The notes: a model not told the origin generated them from the letters alone. A DNA stretch of 64,000 nucleotides from Chlorokybus atmophyticus (GCA_009103225.1 RHPI01002368.1:507542-571541); one strand, 5' to 3'. Shown: positions 11,425-23,097, counted from the first letter of the stretch. Made by a program: numbers and translations.

Positions 11425-11860
11425 CTTATATGGTTTCAACAGCGCCTCATGGAACACATTGTGTACCCGCATGCTCTTTGGCAACTCTGGCTAAAAATCG
11501 GGCTCACCAATTTTGTCAGTGATGCAGAATGACTATACCTACCTAGGTCGTGCCTGCCATGGTCGAGGGTCACACCGTCTCGGGCATGCTGCAGACGAGA
11601 GCTCATGCCGTGGGCATACTGGTGCTGCGCGCAGCATGAGAGCAACACAAACAAAGACAACCCCCCAGATATATGCATGAGCTCGGGGATGAGCCTATGT
11701 GAGGATCTGATCACTAGTAGAGCTGGCGACGCTCTCCTCCTTACTGTACCTACTGTGCTATAGTACACACAATCAACAAGCCACCCCCCACTGAAGTTCT
11801 GGGGTAGCCTTCTGCGCCAAAGCTCAGCTTTTACCGACTGTGTAGGGGACCGTTGATGCG

Positions 11861-12006
11861 GCAGTGATTGCACCAATACTCCAACAGCGGCACCTTGTTC
11901 AATGGAGGGTCAAGGCAGTAACAGTGCATGCCTTGATTGCAGCCTTCGCATAACAGCATCACCGGGTCGTTGTCGGCACTGTTACTCACACACCACACTT
12001 CTCGCA
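11861..12006 (-). pseudogene. PHD finger at the C-terminus of the gypsy polyprotein
   Basis: The minus-strand frame gives a C4HC3 pattern: CEKC, then DPVMLLCEGCNQGMHCYC, PPL, VP, and WCNHC. Spacing and the H-x2-C followed by L-x-PPL fit a PHD finger, a histone-tail reader in most known proteins. The first Cys pair is in a neighbouring frame, so there is a one-base shift plus a TGA between the CEKC pair and the rest. It sits directly after the integrase C-terminal domain, so it probably once formed the end of the polyprotein. Binding to a particular histone mark cannot be judged. Confidence 0.7.
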
Positions 12007-12017
12007 GCGGGTGCTTT

Positions 12018-12930
12018 GCAGCGGTCGCGGGTGCTGGATCTTGCCGAAGCCAGCAACATGGGGAGATGACAGGGTGCGCAGTTCACCATGTTGTCTTTCA
12101 TGTGCTGGCCTTGTTGTCCCAGAAGGTTCAGTATACCTGTGGGATACACCTTCAATACCTTATAGACAGCGCGCCCGACGGAGGTGTCGAGGGTGTCGTG
12201 TGTGGCCGCCATGCGGTAGACAATGTCTCCTCACCGGAAGCGGCGTTCTCGCTCCTTGTAGAACCGCTGTGCACGCGCTCGTAGCAGCGCGCTGCGCACT
12301 GTCAGATTATACAGCATCTCGTCATGGTTGTCGAGATTGACCACCACTCTGTCGGCCTCCTGCTGTGCGCGGAAAGGGAGCAATGGCTGCCTCCCGAACA
12401 GCAAATAGTACGGGCTATACTCCCGCGGTGCTGCCAACTTGGACAGCCGGTACCCCAGTGATACCCATGGGAGGTGGTCATCTCATGTGTTCTTTTCGTA
12501 GTCAAGGACATATTGCGCAAAGCCTTCGTGATGGTCTGCACAGTATGCTCAGCGAGACCATTGGCTTGTGAATGGTTGCGTGCGGCGATGGTCGATGAAG
12601 CATCTGTCCATGAGCTTGTTGCAGGCTCCTCTAAACTTCATACCCTGGTCGGTGATGACTTCAACACAGCTGCCAAAGTGTCCGAGTACATGGGAGACGA
12701 AAGCTTGGGCTACTCCCTCGCTGCTCTTATCGGGCAGGGCACCAGCTCCACCCACTTGAAGAAGTGCTCGATCATGACAAGGATGTAGCGGTTGCCTCGT
12801 GCTGAGGGCGATAAGTCTCCGAGGATGTTCAGTTCCCAACGGTAGAACAGTCCCGAGATGGGGAGGGGATGCAAGGTGGCGTTGCACGTGTTGAGGCTCG
12901 CGCGGACCATATCACACTGCTGACAGCGTC
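12018..12930 (-). pseudogene. Gypsy element 1 integrase core and C-terminal domain
   Basis: From the zinc-finger CQQC pair (about 12910-12925) the frame continues through a PLPISGLFYRWELN-type start of the catalytic core. It carries VITDQGMKFRG (second acidic residue) and EHTVQTITKALR (catalytic Glu region). The C-terminal part has YSPYYLLFGRQPLLP and a GDIVYR start, and ends with NCAPCHLP. The first catalytic position lies in an LGDL context. The domain is spread over at least two frames, and a TGA interrupts it just before GDIVYR. It would have joined element cDNA to chromosomal DNA. Confidence 0.8.
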
Positions 12931-12937
12931 GCAAAAT

Positions 12938-14412
12938 AAAACACTTAACCGCCGACCAAATATATGGGACGAAAGTGGGTCTGAAGATATTCATTTTGAC
13001 TGTCGTTCTTTGGTTTACCGGCGATCTCGATACAAGCGACTTAATACAACGTTCGTCCCCGGCTGTCTACACAAAGGACTGACCTACGGACAGGTACCTG
13101 TTAGGTACTTATCAGTTGAGCAAAATAGACTTAGTCTAACAAACCGGTACCTCCAAGATACCTATCAGTCAAGCAAAGGTGACTTAGCGTAATTAACAGG
13201 TATCTGACCGGTACATATTTATTGAGTACCGGCAACTTTGTAGTAATTGTCCCTAACTGCCGGATACCTAATAATGACTGACGGCACCTTAAGCACCATT
13301 CGTTATAATTATGAACATTAAAAACCGCGCTTGTGTAGCATCTACAGTGCAAGACGGCAATCATATATCATATATCATAACTTGATTACATCACACAGTG
13401 ATATACATGTGACCTACACAGTACCAGCCCCACTATTACCATACTACGGTATACTACACTACTACGGTAGTAGTACTACCTACTACACTACACTCTGCCG
13501 CCGCCGCTAAGTCTTGTGCTGCCTCCGCCCTCCTGGCCTGACCGTCATGAGGAAAGAGGGGCGGTCAGCTAGGGCGGCGCAACACAACATATACACACCA
13601 CCACTACAACAATAACAACTACAGCGCACCTGCTGTTGGCCACCACCGCCGCCGCTGCCGCCTGGCCTGATGGCCGCCCTACATCACGAAGGGTCGAAAA
13701 GTGGTCAGACTGCGCTGCTGTGCACTACTTGACAAGATATACACAAGCACATACCTGCCACCGCCACCGCCACCGCAGCACAATGCTCAATTGTGCAAGT
13801 TGACTTGCATAGTTGAGTGTTGTGTTGCGGCTTTTATATTAACAAGGGGGTCGATGAGTTTGAAAAGTCAACGGCTTCCCTTCGGACTTGACAATGGCAC
13901 AATCGTACCATTATTATGGTACGTAAGTACAATGGTACCATTGCAATGGTACCGCTGTACTATAACAATGGTACGAACATACAATCATATACTAATAGCT
14001 GTCCCAACTCACCGCCACCGCTCGTCCCTAAGTTGGGATTAATAAGTCACTCGCTTGCAATTTATAATACATCGCTGTCGTAAGTGCTACACGACCGGCT
14101 GTCGGCCGTATTAACCACGTGGCATTACTTGTCGCCATTAGGGGACTGAGAGGTGACTTTATTGCCAAAATAAGTAGGTCGCCGCCGCAAGTGTGGACGA
14201 TCGGCGATCGGCCGTCAACATAAATTACAAATAGGTCATAACAGGCAGGCAGCAGTCCACAATAATGTACGATAAGCCATTGCCCGTCGATTATGTTTCA
14301 CAGTATACACCGGCAGTCTACTCAGTCCCTTTATGGCCTAAGTCGTCAGGGTCAGGTAGGGTCAAGTAGGGTAAGGCAGTCGTCAGTCCTTCAGTCCCTG
14401 GTTGGTCACCAT
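12938..14412. mobile_element. 1,475-bp insertion inside the integrase zinc finger
   Basis: GCAAAAT occurs at 12931-12937 and again at 14413-14419. Removing the segment between, with one repeat, makes the integrase frame continuous from the His-His half of the zinc finger to its CQQC half. The insert is non-coding, rich in ggtacc and in tactac/gtagta inverted motifs (13430-13490, 13890-13970), with CCGCC tracts at 13496-13660. The ends show no clear terminal inverted repeat, so the element class is unknown. Confidence 0.7.
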
Positions 14413-14860
14413 GCAAAATTAGCAACAAATTGCTGACAAACTTGCGCACCTGTTTGTGCACCTCATACCACCAGTATTGAGTCCTGACCAGAGTAGCCGT
14501 GCGCTTGACACCGAAGTGTCCGAGCTTGGTGTGGAGGGCAGCGAGGATGCCTTCTCGCGCAGCTGGTGCTGGGACCTCCTTTTCCTCATTGTATATCCGT
14601 CGATACAGCTTGTCGTTGGCCCAGCGATAGTGCTGAGTGTGTTTACTGCTGCGGTCCTTCTCGCGCGCGCTCATGCCTGCTGGAAATTGTTCTGTTTGGA
14701 GCAGAACGAGGGGTGGCTTGTCAAGCCCAAATGTCTTGTCGTGTGTTGGTGGGTGCCAACTCCTCATCGTCCACCTCAGGGTCAGCGGTGAGCGCTTCCT
14801 CTGGTAAGGGGTCGGTGACTGTGACAATGGGCTCGAGAGAAGGCACGTCCTCATTTGCTA
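14413..14860 (-). pseudogene. Gypsy element 1 integrase zinc-binding part
   Basis: Contains WANDKLYRR, then ALHTKLGHFGVKRT and TQYWWYEVHKQVRKFV, the His-His half of the HHCC finger that precedes every retroviral-type integrase core. The Cys-Cys half is at about 12.91 kb, beyond the insertion. Upstream is a Ser/Pro-rich linker to RNase H with frame changes. Confidence 0.75.
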
Positions 14861-15052
14861 CTGCCTTAGTGGCCTAGGTCTTGCGTTCTAAACGTAGCGC
14901 AGTGACAGCGAACATGGCCGCTACACTTGGAGGTGCGGCTGCAGGACCCAACTCGGCCGGGCTCCTGTTGCATTGTTGGTGCTGAGGTGGAGGGGTTGGG
15001 GGTTGCAAACGGCCGTCTGCGTCCTGGTTGGACAGGCCTACCCGATGCCACC

Positions 15053-15410
15053 TCAAAAATTATACTCCTGCAGCAATAGTGCCCACCATGCCAGCTTGCC
15101 CGTCAGGTGCTGGTTGGTCATTAGCCACTTCAATGGTTGGTAGTCGGTGATCAGTTGGATCTGCCGATCAAACAGAAAGGGGCGGAAGAAGGAGATGGCC
15201 CATACTGCGGCGAGACACTCCCCCTCATAGCTGCTGTAGTTGGCCTCAGCGCTGTTATTGCTGCAGCTGGCAAACGACACTACGCGCTCCTTCTTGTTGT
15301 CATTGTGCTGCACGAGCACTGCTCCCATGCCGAGCTTGCTCCAATCTGTGAGCAGATGAATAACTGTTGTAGTCAGGTCGCTGAAAAATGGGAGCTGTGG
15401 TGAGTTGAAG
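15053..15410 (-). pseudogene. Gypsy element 1 RNase H
   Basis: MGAVLVQHNDNKKERVVSFA, then SSYEGECLAAVWAI and FRPFLFDRQIQLITDYQPLKWL, ending in an LTGKLAWWALLLQEY block. This is the standard gypsy RNase H, which removes RNA from the RNA:DNA hybrid. The Glu and final Asp of the active site (YEGE, ITDYQ) are present. It follows the reverse transcriptase after a short connection. Confidence 0.85.
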
Positions 15411-15431
15411 CTTCAACTCTTCGAAGGCCCC

Positions 15432-16245
15432 TTACTGTGCCTCCTTCCACAGGAATTTCGTGTCCTTCCTCAGCAGCTCATTGAGTGGTCGTGCGATCTT
15501 CGCGAAATCCTTGACGAACCGTCTGTGGTAGTTGGCAAGGCCGAGGAAAGCACGCCGCGTGAGATCTGTGGGGGCAGGAATGGCCACTAGTGCCTCCACC
15601 TTGGCCTGCTGAAAATACACACTGTGGGGCACAATCATGTGCCCTAAGTACGGTACCTTGTGGGTATAGAAGGTGCACTTGTCGGGGTGCACCGTCATCC
15701 CTACTTCCTTTTATCTCTGTAGAACCTCATTGATGTGCCTGAGATGCTCCTCATTGCTGCGACTAAAGATGAGGATGTCGTCGACGTAGCAGCGTGCGAA
15801 GTCCAATCTCTTGAGGGCTTTGTCCATGACGCGCTCGAACTTGGCAGGAGCATTCTTCAGTCCGAAGGGCATGACCTTCCACTGGTACAGGTGCCGGTTG
15901 CTCCAGAAGGAGGTATTGTGCTTGTCCTCCTCTTTGATGGCGATCTGGTTGTACCCTTGGCACATGTCCATGATATTAAAGAAATACAGTCTCCTGCATC
16001 ATCAAGGATACATTCTGCAATAGGCATTAGGTACCTACTTTGCTTGGTCTTATTGTTAAGGGGGCGGTAATCACTGCACATACGCTGGTCTATTTGCTTG
16101 CCTGCTGAATCCTTCTTCAGGGGCATGACGGTCGCGGCTGCAAAGTCGGATGTGAACTCCTCAATCAGGATTGCATTATAAAGCGCCTTGCACCTCTGCT
16201 CCACCAAGTCTTCTTCCAACTTAAGAGTTTGTACTGTCATCGGAA
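15432..16245 (-). pseudogene. Gypsy element 1 reverse transcriptase
   Basis: All main RT blocks can be read: VMPLKKDSAGK, MCSDYRPLNNKT, DMCQGYNQIAI, MPFGLKNAPAKFERVMD, the catalytic CYVDDILIFS, HPDKCTFYTHKVPYLGH and FLGLANYHRRFVKDF. The blocks lie in three frames. There is a frameshift between SDYRPLN and DMCQGYN and an in-frame stop after EVLQR, so no active enzyme could be made from this copy. The YVDD active site itself is intact. Confidence 0.9.
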
Positions 16246-16669
16246 CACCGGTTCGGTGTCCACCAACACGATGTCCATCCCGTAAACTGAGCAGCTGCCC
16301 AGCTCCTTCGCGCTAAAGCTAAACCGGCTCCTCCACTTATTAAGGAGAGCCTGAAGTTGCTCTCGTGTCTGGCCTGTAGCCAGCGGTTCAATGACATGGA
16401 ATCAGGAGGTAGCATTGGCAATGACTGGAGTATCCTCCACAGTGACTTCTGCCTGCTCCTCCATGTGGGCGATCTCGAGGGCGGTGTGTTCTGCTTTGGA
16501 CTTGCGAATGCGATTAGCCCACCCCACTGCCAGGTGTTTGAGCGCTTGCAAGGACATATGGCGGTCCGAGAGAGCACATCTCCAACAACCACACCATGCT
16601 GTTCGGGTCCATTGCGCGCCTCAACAATTGACACTACTGACTGTCGGTCAGAATGGAGCATGTGATACT

Positions 16670-17530
16670 GCCTGAAGAGAATCTCATGGCGCATTCGCGC
16701 TCACGAGCGTTGGGCTCCTCCAGACGACCTGTGCTGGATTCCAACACCATGCTTTCGCTTTTGTTGCGGAAGGCGTACGATCCTGGGTAAGATACTGGAG
16801 TGGGGAGCGCACGGCGCCGTTGACCAGGCTGGTTGCACTGGTAGAAGTGCTGGTGATTGTGTCGCGCGATCGATTGTGCTGTGCGCCCAGGGTCCAGGTT
16901 AGTGTCGACGGTGAGATCGCGGGGTTGACTGCTGTGCAGAAATATAGCAGCGAAAAGATCTCCGGCTGTGGCAAGGTTGGTCCACTTCGCGCGGACGCAA
17001 TGAACACGGGTCCCATGACGCGCTGCGTTGATCTTGAGTGGATGCCCCAGCAAGGAACACACTTGTCAAAAGCTGTTGGCCATTCGATGACCATTATCGT
17101 CCTCGGAGTGCACGTGTTCGATAATGTACCAGGAGGCCTGGACAGCTGGTTGCTCTGCAGGAGTTTGATGACGCGCATCAGCTCCCTGAATACTTGCGAG
17201 CAAGTAACTGAGAGTCCTTGGCCTCTACTTGTCCTGGAGTGTCCTTGACACTCCCATCCTGCTATGAGCAAGTTGAAATTGCCCACCGCCAGGAGGTGAT
17301 CAGTGGTGATTAAATATATGTCCTGTGGTAGTGCCTTTATACTGCTTTGCAGTGCTGATAGTGGCAACTGCTGCGGGTAGCATTTGTGTAGGTGGCGCAA
17401 GTGGTGGCTCAGGGCAATCTGTACGTGTGGATAAGGGTCACAGTGGAGGTACGTGGTGACCATCAGCCGGTGTTGAGGACAGCGGCGAGGCGACTACCTA
17501 TACCTCCAAACAGTCCCAACACGGTGATGC
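16670..17530 (-). pseudogene. C5 cytosine-methyltransferase-like domain inside gypsy pol
   Basis: Between protease and RT, the minus strand reads a set of DNA C5-methyltransferase motifs in the right order: motif I VLGLFGGIG (about 17,490-17,520), motif II region YLHCDPYPHV, motif IV LLIAGWECQGHSR with the catalytic Cys (17,241-17,267), motif VI as IIEHV instead of ENV (17,111-17,131), a motif VIII-like WTNLA block (16,971-16,985), and an EPNARERECAMRF block resembling motif IX/X (about 16,690). The usual PCQ is ECQ. Frameshifts lie between motifs I and II and between IV and VI, with a TGA near 17,078, so this copy is dead. The family transfers methyl from SAM to cytosine C5. The identification is from motif order and remembered relatives in algal retrotransposons, not from a search. 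Confidence 0.7.
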
Positions 17531-18072
17531 CTTGTTGTCGGCGAAACACATGGAACTCCACTACTCCAGTGGCCACCTGGCGTTGCTCCCGAACTACAGC
17601 TTGGTTCTTGTTGAGAGGGAACCGTGCAGTGAGCCGTGGTCTGGTCAATAGATGTGCGACCACTTGTGCACGCCATCGGCGTTCAGATGGTTTCTGTTGG
17701 GCCACTTCTTCAGTAGCATCCTCCTTGGACTCATTGTATGGGATAGAAGAGTCCTGGTTAAGGTTGTGGGTGACTTCCGCTGCTGATCTGTCAGTGGTTG
17801 TCGAACCCGACCTGTAGGTGGCTGCTGCAGCTGACCTTTAATGAGAGCGAGTGCAAGCCACCGGCTCGAGAGGTAGGTATCCTTGAACCTCTCCATCCGC
17901 CTCATCCCAATGGGGACGCAACCATGCCTTCTCTGTCTAGTAGTCCAGCCCCATGCCAACAGAAAAGTTGAAGTCCTGTCTCAGGGTCGAAAAATCCCGC
18001 GTCGGTGACCACACACTACTATATAAACTCGGTGCTGTGGGAAGGGTCCAACCCTGTCAAACATATGCAAAG

Positions 18073-18320
18073 GGCCTGCTAAGTGATGCCAATCACCTTG
18101 TCACGGCTGCCGGTTGCTGTGTCGAGCACGTATGGGCAGGGCATCAGCTCAGCACTGACGATGTCGAGGTCGCGTGCGAGGTAACGTCCAATGATGACAG
18201 GCTGGGCTCTAGAGTCCAGCATCACGCGCTTGGGTGCTCAACCATTGATGGTAACATGCTTGCCTTTGTTGGCGATCATGGCTGCATTGGCGTTGATGCG
18301 CAGAAGCTTGAACCATCGGT
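18073..18320 (-). pseudogene. Gypsy element 1 aspartic protease
   Basis: The minus frame carries KRVMLDSRAQPVIIGRYLA followed by a DLDIVSAEL block. This is the retropepsin flap-and-active-site region, normally LDSGAQP. The active-site Gly is Arg here (DSR at 18,202-18,219), and a TGA lies shortly upstream. The enzyme would have cut the Gag-Pol polyprotein. Confidence 0.7.
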
Positions 18321-18365
18321 AGCGTGTGCGTGGGGTGACCGCTGCTGCAGTCTCCTCCGTTAGTG

Positions 18366-19796
18366 TCAAGCGCAGTGCGGCAAGCGCCCTTCGACCGACT
18401 GGGTCTTGAGAATCTCCTTGTTCGTAGCCCGAACCGTCCGTCTTGGCTGTTGGTATACTCGATGCGGCCTGGATGCTGGCGGTGCTGCCTGTGGCTGCCC
18501 TGGTTGTGGCGCAGGGGGATTGCGCCTCTGTGTGGCCGGGGTCATACCTAACGGCGTAGCCAATGGCTGTGGGGGAAACCCAAAAAGACCGGTTGTTTGT
18601 GGGCCCGCCTCCCGTGCAGTCTGTTCTTCCACATAAGTCCAGCATACAGCATGAGCCGCCTCTCTGACCAATGTACCTTCCCATGTGCTGTTGATTCGTT
18701 GACCACGTCACTCCAGTGATGGTTTCGAGGCATGGGCTGGAGATACACTGCGCAGGAGCCGCGCTTTTATGTCGTGGGTGATGGTGGGAACCCTTAGGAT
18801 CCCAGCTATGTAGGCATCCCATCTGCCATTGACCACCCCTACTACTAGCACCGCTGTTGCTGGTGCACGCACAGTGAGGTAGGTCTTTGGCTGTTGGACA
18901 TGCTGCTCATAAGCAGCCGATGCGTCTGCGTTGTCGCGCTGCTTCTACTCCTGGCAACCTTAGTATGGCCTCTTAACCTCTTTTGAAAGTGTCAGCGGCT
19001 GCCGAGGCAACCTCGTCATAGGCTTGCCAAAGCGAGCGAAAGAAGGCGTCCAACCATAACAATCTGGTGCCAAATGCGAATTGAGGGACTGCGGGTGATT
19101 AGTATCTAGCCAAGTCACTGCTGTTGCTCGCGCTGCATTGCCACCTCTCGCATCCCCATCATCCGTCTTAGGCCGATGCCTTCTTGTCGATGTACCATGG
19201 TTGCTTGGCGCAACCGGGCAATGCAAATTTGCTATTCTCCAATTGAGCCTGCTCCATCCCGTTCTGTACACCTCGTGGTGTAAGGTAGCCTCTCCCTGGG
19301 TCTCGTTGATTGTTAGGAAATCTTCCACCAAGGGTAGCAGCGGGGCGATCACCCCCCAGGTTTGTTGGGCCAGCGCCCTCACCTGGTCAATGTCGGGCGC
19401 AACGGCGAGAGGTGTCGTGGACGATTGGCCAGCGATTGTTGGTTGAGGAACGGAAGCGCGAGCAGTAGCAAGGGCTTGCGTTCTTGCGTATACGGCCGCA
19501 GCTTGGTCCTGCTGCCAGTTGAACGCTTGCTCCAGAGCGGTGTAGCGCTCGTGAAGCCCAACAGTACCGAGGGGTCTCAATGCTTCGTCGTTACCCAAAA
19601 GCATGTCGGCTGCATCACTAATGTGCTGCTGCACGTTGGGTTCCCGGTCTTGATACGTGTCCAGCGGACTTAGCTCGAGACGGACTTGTGCGGGCTGGCG
19701 TGGCGCGGTGTGCATGTTGTTATGCAGAGTCCATAACAGCTGTAGGGCTAACTCACGCACAACATGTGTCCTGACCACAAAGACGCGTTCTCGCAT
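18366..19796 (-). pseudogene. Gypsy element 1 Gag-like region
   Basis: The N-terminal frame (19,796-18,960; 278 aa) starts MRERVFVVRTHVVREL and has a helical, Gln/Ala-rich middle. The second part (about 18,670-18,366) has a TYVEEQTAREAG helix and a Pro/Gln-rich tail. Position at the 5' side of protease and composition suggest Gag. No zinc knuckle is visible and the sequence itself is not distinctive. Frame changes separate the parts. Confidence 0.5.
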
Positions 19797-20019
19797 GGGA
19801 GGCGCCGTGCCGGTGAGGATTTCATCCTCCAGTTGCCGCTGAGTCTGCTCTGGCAGGGTGTGCTATCCAGGCAGTGGGAAGACGCGATCAAGGGTGTTGC
19901 ACGATCAGAGGGGACAGATTGTGGATGGGTGTGTTGGCTCCAGCATGTAGGACATGAGCAAAATTGCAAACAAGTGCTACTTACTTGTTGGCTGACAACT
20001 TTGGATTTTTTATGGGGGC

Positions 20020-20040
20020 TGTTGTCAACACTTTGCCAAC
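20020..20040 (+). repeat. Left terminal inverted repeat of DDE transposon
   Basis: TGTTGTCAACACTTTGCCAAC is matched at 18 of 21 positions by the reverse complement of 23266-23286. The two bracket the transposase remnants. Confidence 0.5.
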
Positions 20041-20209
20041 ACAAGACCTATACGATTTCAAATCAGCTCTTGATATGCATATGGCGCAACAACATGCAAC
20101 GCCTCAATTGTTAAACTGTTTCCAACAAGCACGAGTTGGTGTATCTCAACATTGCAATCTATTGTATTGTAGAAACGACTGCTATGTTGGCGTGTGTCAC
20201 CTATTACGA

Positions 20210-23097
20210 TGTTCAAGGCTTCCATAACACATTTGAACACATTTCGTAATACTCTTCTCGAATGACAAACACGGACTCCTTGATCTTCTTCCATGTGGTT
20301 CGTGATGACTCGCTTCGCTCCACTCGTTGTTCACGGCTCTCTCTTTCCATTGGAAATCGTGCAACACACCTTAGCAAGTCTACTGATATTCTGGCAGCTT
20401 CACACGACCGCGGTGGCAAAAAGTAGAGATATCTTCTGGGACACTCTTGTGCTGTAACAATTGAGTCATCAACTCTGAAGTAGTAGGCGCCAGTTATATA
20501 TGTTGTGTCTGCAGGTATGATGATGCCGTAAGCGTCTGGCGCCGATCACCGATCCCACGTTCCGTGTGACTTGTTTTGTACACCGAAGAACCCAGTATGG
20601 CGCAAAGTCTTCATATTCGGCCGAGGTCTTGTCCGCGGCGACAACAAAGGTTTCGCCAACGCAAATTGACAAAGCCAGCGCATCTTGATTTGATAGGAGA
20701 GAAGCTGCACAAGCACGCACTATTAGCCGACGCACCAAAGCTCAAGGTGTACGCTATACTTACATCTTGTTCGACGTGTTCAGTGACCCCCTCAAATGCA
20801 ATCAGCTGTTGCCATCTCCAACTGGGCACATGCAATGGATGAAGGCAGTGCGTGTAATCTTCATCAGGACAGTTGGAGCAAAAACATGATAACTTTTGAG
20901 ACGTGATGCGATCGACTTCTCCTGTGCTTTTTACGCATTGAAACTATTGCGTGCCCGGCACTAAGCGATATGAGCGACCAACTTTACAATGCTCTACCTC
21001 TTCAAGCTTCACGAGGTGCACAAAATCCTTTTGAATTTAGCATGCTTTTTCGTATGCATCTCGCGAGTAGCATGCTTTTCCATATGCATCTCGCGAAGAG
21101 CATGCTAAATTAAAAAGCATGCTCTTCGCGAGATGCATACGAAGACTTGGTACCACTATTGTACATTACTCCCGCGAAGTGCCTACTGGTTGTTGCATCA
21201 AAGATCTCAACACCTTGTTTGCTGGCTCGATCTAGATGCCGCTTTAGTGTTCCTCCCTGCCCATCATGTTCACCCTTGCCGTGTTGAGGACATGGGTAAT
21301 GGCACTCCATCTTGAAGGTGTGCAAATTGTCTTCACCCATGTCGTAAACATGCACACGTGCTGCTGGTGTGCTGTACTGCGCCACTTGAGCAAAGTGAAT
21401 GGCGCATTTGTACTGCTCAGCACAATTATCGCTCCAACTGACCACCTTCTGCACATTGATGTCGCATGGCTTATAATCACTGAGTACTCGCTTCATGCAA
21501 TGTTGTACAAAGAAGCTATGCTTTTCAAGGTCATCGGAGATAAAAAAGTGCACCTGCGAGGGATTGAAAGTTAAGGACACGTTAACTAGTTGGCAAAATC
21601 TTGACAACAGAGGCGCTAAATTACCTCTTTGATACGTACGGGTTCAACTTCGCTCGACGTCACTCTGTCAATGTGTTGCTGAGCGTGACGCCAAATCATT
21701 TGCACTACGATCACCACCGATCCGCTGACAAAGTGCTGTTGCATCAACTCGTATTTAGGCTTAAATGCGTAGTTCTATGAAAAATCGCTAATACTAATGA
21801 CCGTATCTTTTCGGAAATTTCGCAAACACTGCCTCTGCTGCTCTGCTTGCCACTGCGGCAAGAACGAGTGTAGCTTGAAGTCCTTAAGCTGTCATTGAAG
21901 TTTGGTGAATTGGACAAAGGTCATGGTCTGCTTGACAAAGTCCACCCTTGCATACTTACGAACTTCGCCGTTCTCTCCCTTGCCTGGTTGCATGCTTTGA
22001 ACATACAGCCCAGGCAGCATTTGATGTTTGTCTGCAATTTCTTTCGAACAGGTGAAACATTTGATCCAACCGCAATGAGGACAGTCTACTGTTATGCGAA
22101 GATGGTTGTTATACAGACTATCGCTTTATATATACATATATATATATTTGTCGCAAGATGTGAAATCTAGCAGCCTTGTAATCAAAGTGTCTGATGCAGG
22201 TGAGTTCAGTTGCTGACACCTGGTGTACACAGCTTGCATCTACATTTGTGTCAGCATGTGCAGTCCTTCTTGATCTAAACAAAGAATAAGATAATACGTT
22301 CAATTAATGGACTAGGTCACATGGAGGCTTGCGGCGTACCTAACATACACTGCATTTGCATCTGCAGTTGGCGTGCTTCTTGTTTCGACATTGAGACAGC
22401 GCCATGACAAGCTCTTTCATCTCTGTATGTTGCGAGCATACGCATACATGCCAAACATCTCGTCCAACCACATAATAGGGCTTAATGTTTCAAATATACG
22501 CTGATGCACGACTATATCAGGATTCTCTGAGCAAAACTTTAGGTACAAAGCTGTTTATGTAGTGCCTGCCAAAAAGCGTTGGGTGACAACCTCTCCAGGA
22601 TGCCGTTGTCCATTTGCGTCGCGGAGCAGTCTTTTGTCACGTTTGCATGCGGACTCTCTGGTGTTGCAAATCTACAAATCTATATGTTGCCTTATAGCTA
22701 GCGTCACGTGTCTCTGCGCGTGTCGCTTTCGGGTACTCCAATCATCTACGTAGGTAACTAGTTGATAAAACCGCCTATGATGAATGTTGGGTACGGATGC
22801 TATATCTGTTACGCGTCTTTTGTCTTTATTAGCTAGCGGCATTCTGGCTGCTTTCATTAGAACGTTTCCAGCTGTCTTATGGGCGTTATAGTGAGCATTC
22901 TTGACGCTGCTGTAGGCTGACTTGAACATGGCAGCGATGGTCTTGTATGCAGACGCTTTGCTGACGATCCCCAAATCTTCATCTCGAGTGACTGCAACTG
23001 CATTATTGGGATCCTTGATAAATTGTCTCAAGCACATCAGCTTTGTATGTGTCATCTTTATGAGAGTGTTTTGGGAGAATTGCCTGAATTGCAGCAA
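20210..23097 (-). pseudogene. DDE-type transposase relic, multi-exon
   Basis: Minus-strand blocks in order: an N-terminal basic part (23,097-22,672), a C-V-C-x2-H block (YYVVGRDVWHVCVC, about 22,480), a CPHCGWIKCFTC zinc-binding stretch (about 22,060), LHSFLPQW..Q and VISISDFS-stop-NY (about 21,800). Then ISDDLEKHSFFVQH, VVSWSDNCAEQYK (about 21,420) and QHGKGEHDGQGGTLKRH (about 21,250). Near 20.6 kb follows a GETFVVAADKTSAEYEDFAP block. I recall the paired ISD / WSD..QYK / HGKG..DG.GG..KR pattern from a family of transposon-derived proteins in animals and protists, but I cannot name it. Internal stops and frame changes show decay. Confidence 0.55.

Larger units (their letters stand above)
11861..19850 (-). 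mobile_element. Ty3/gypsy element 1 with methyltransferase and PHD
   Basis: An internally ordered retrotransposon on the minus strand: Gag-like (19.8-18.4 kb), aspartic protease (18.3-18.1), C5-methyltransferase-like domain (17.5-16.7), reverse transcriptase (16.2-15.4), RNase H (15.4-15.05), integrase zinc-binding part (14.85-14.41), a foreign insertion (14.41-12.94), integrase core and C-terminus (12.93-12.02) and a PHD finger (12.0-11.86). Integrase downstream of RNase H defines Ty3/gypsy rather than copia. Several frameshifts and stops show it is dead. The right boundary and 5' LTR are not resolved; the neighbouring DNA transposon begins at about 20.02 kb. Confidence 0.8.
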
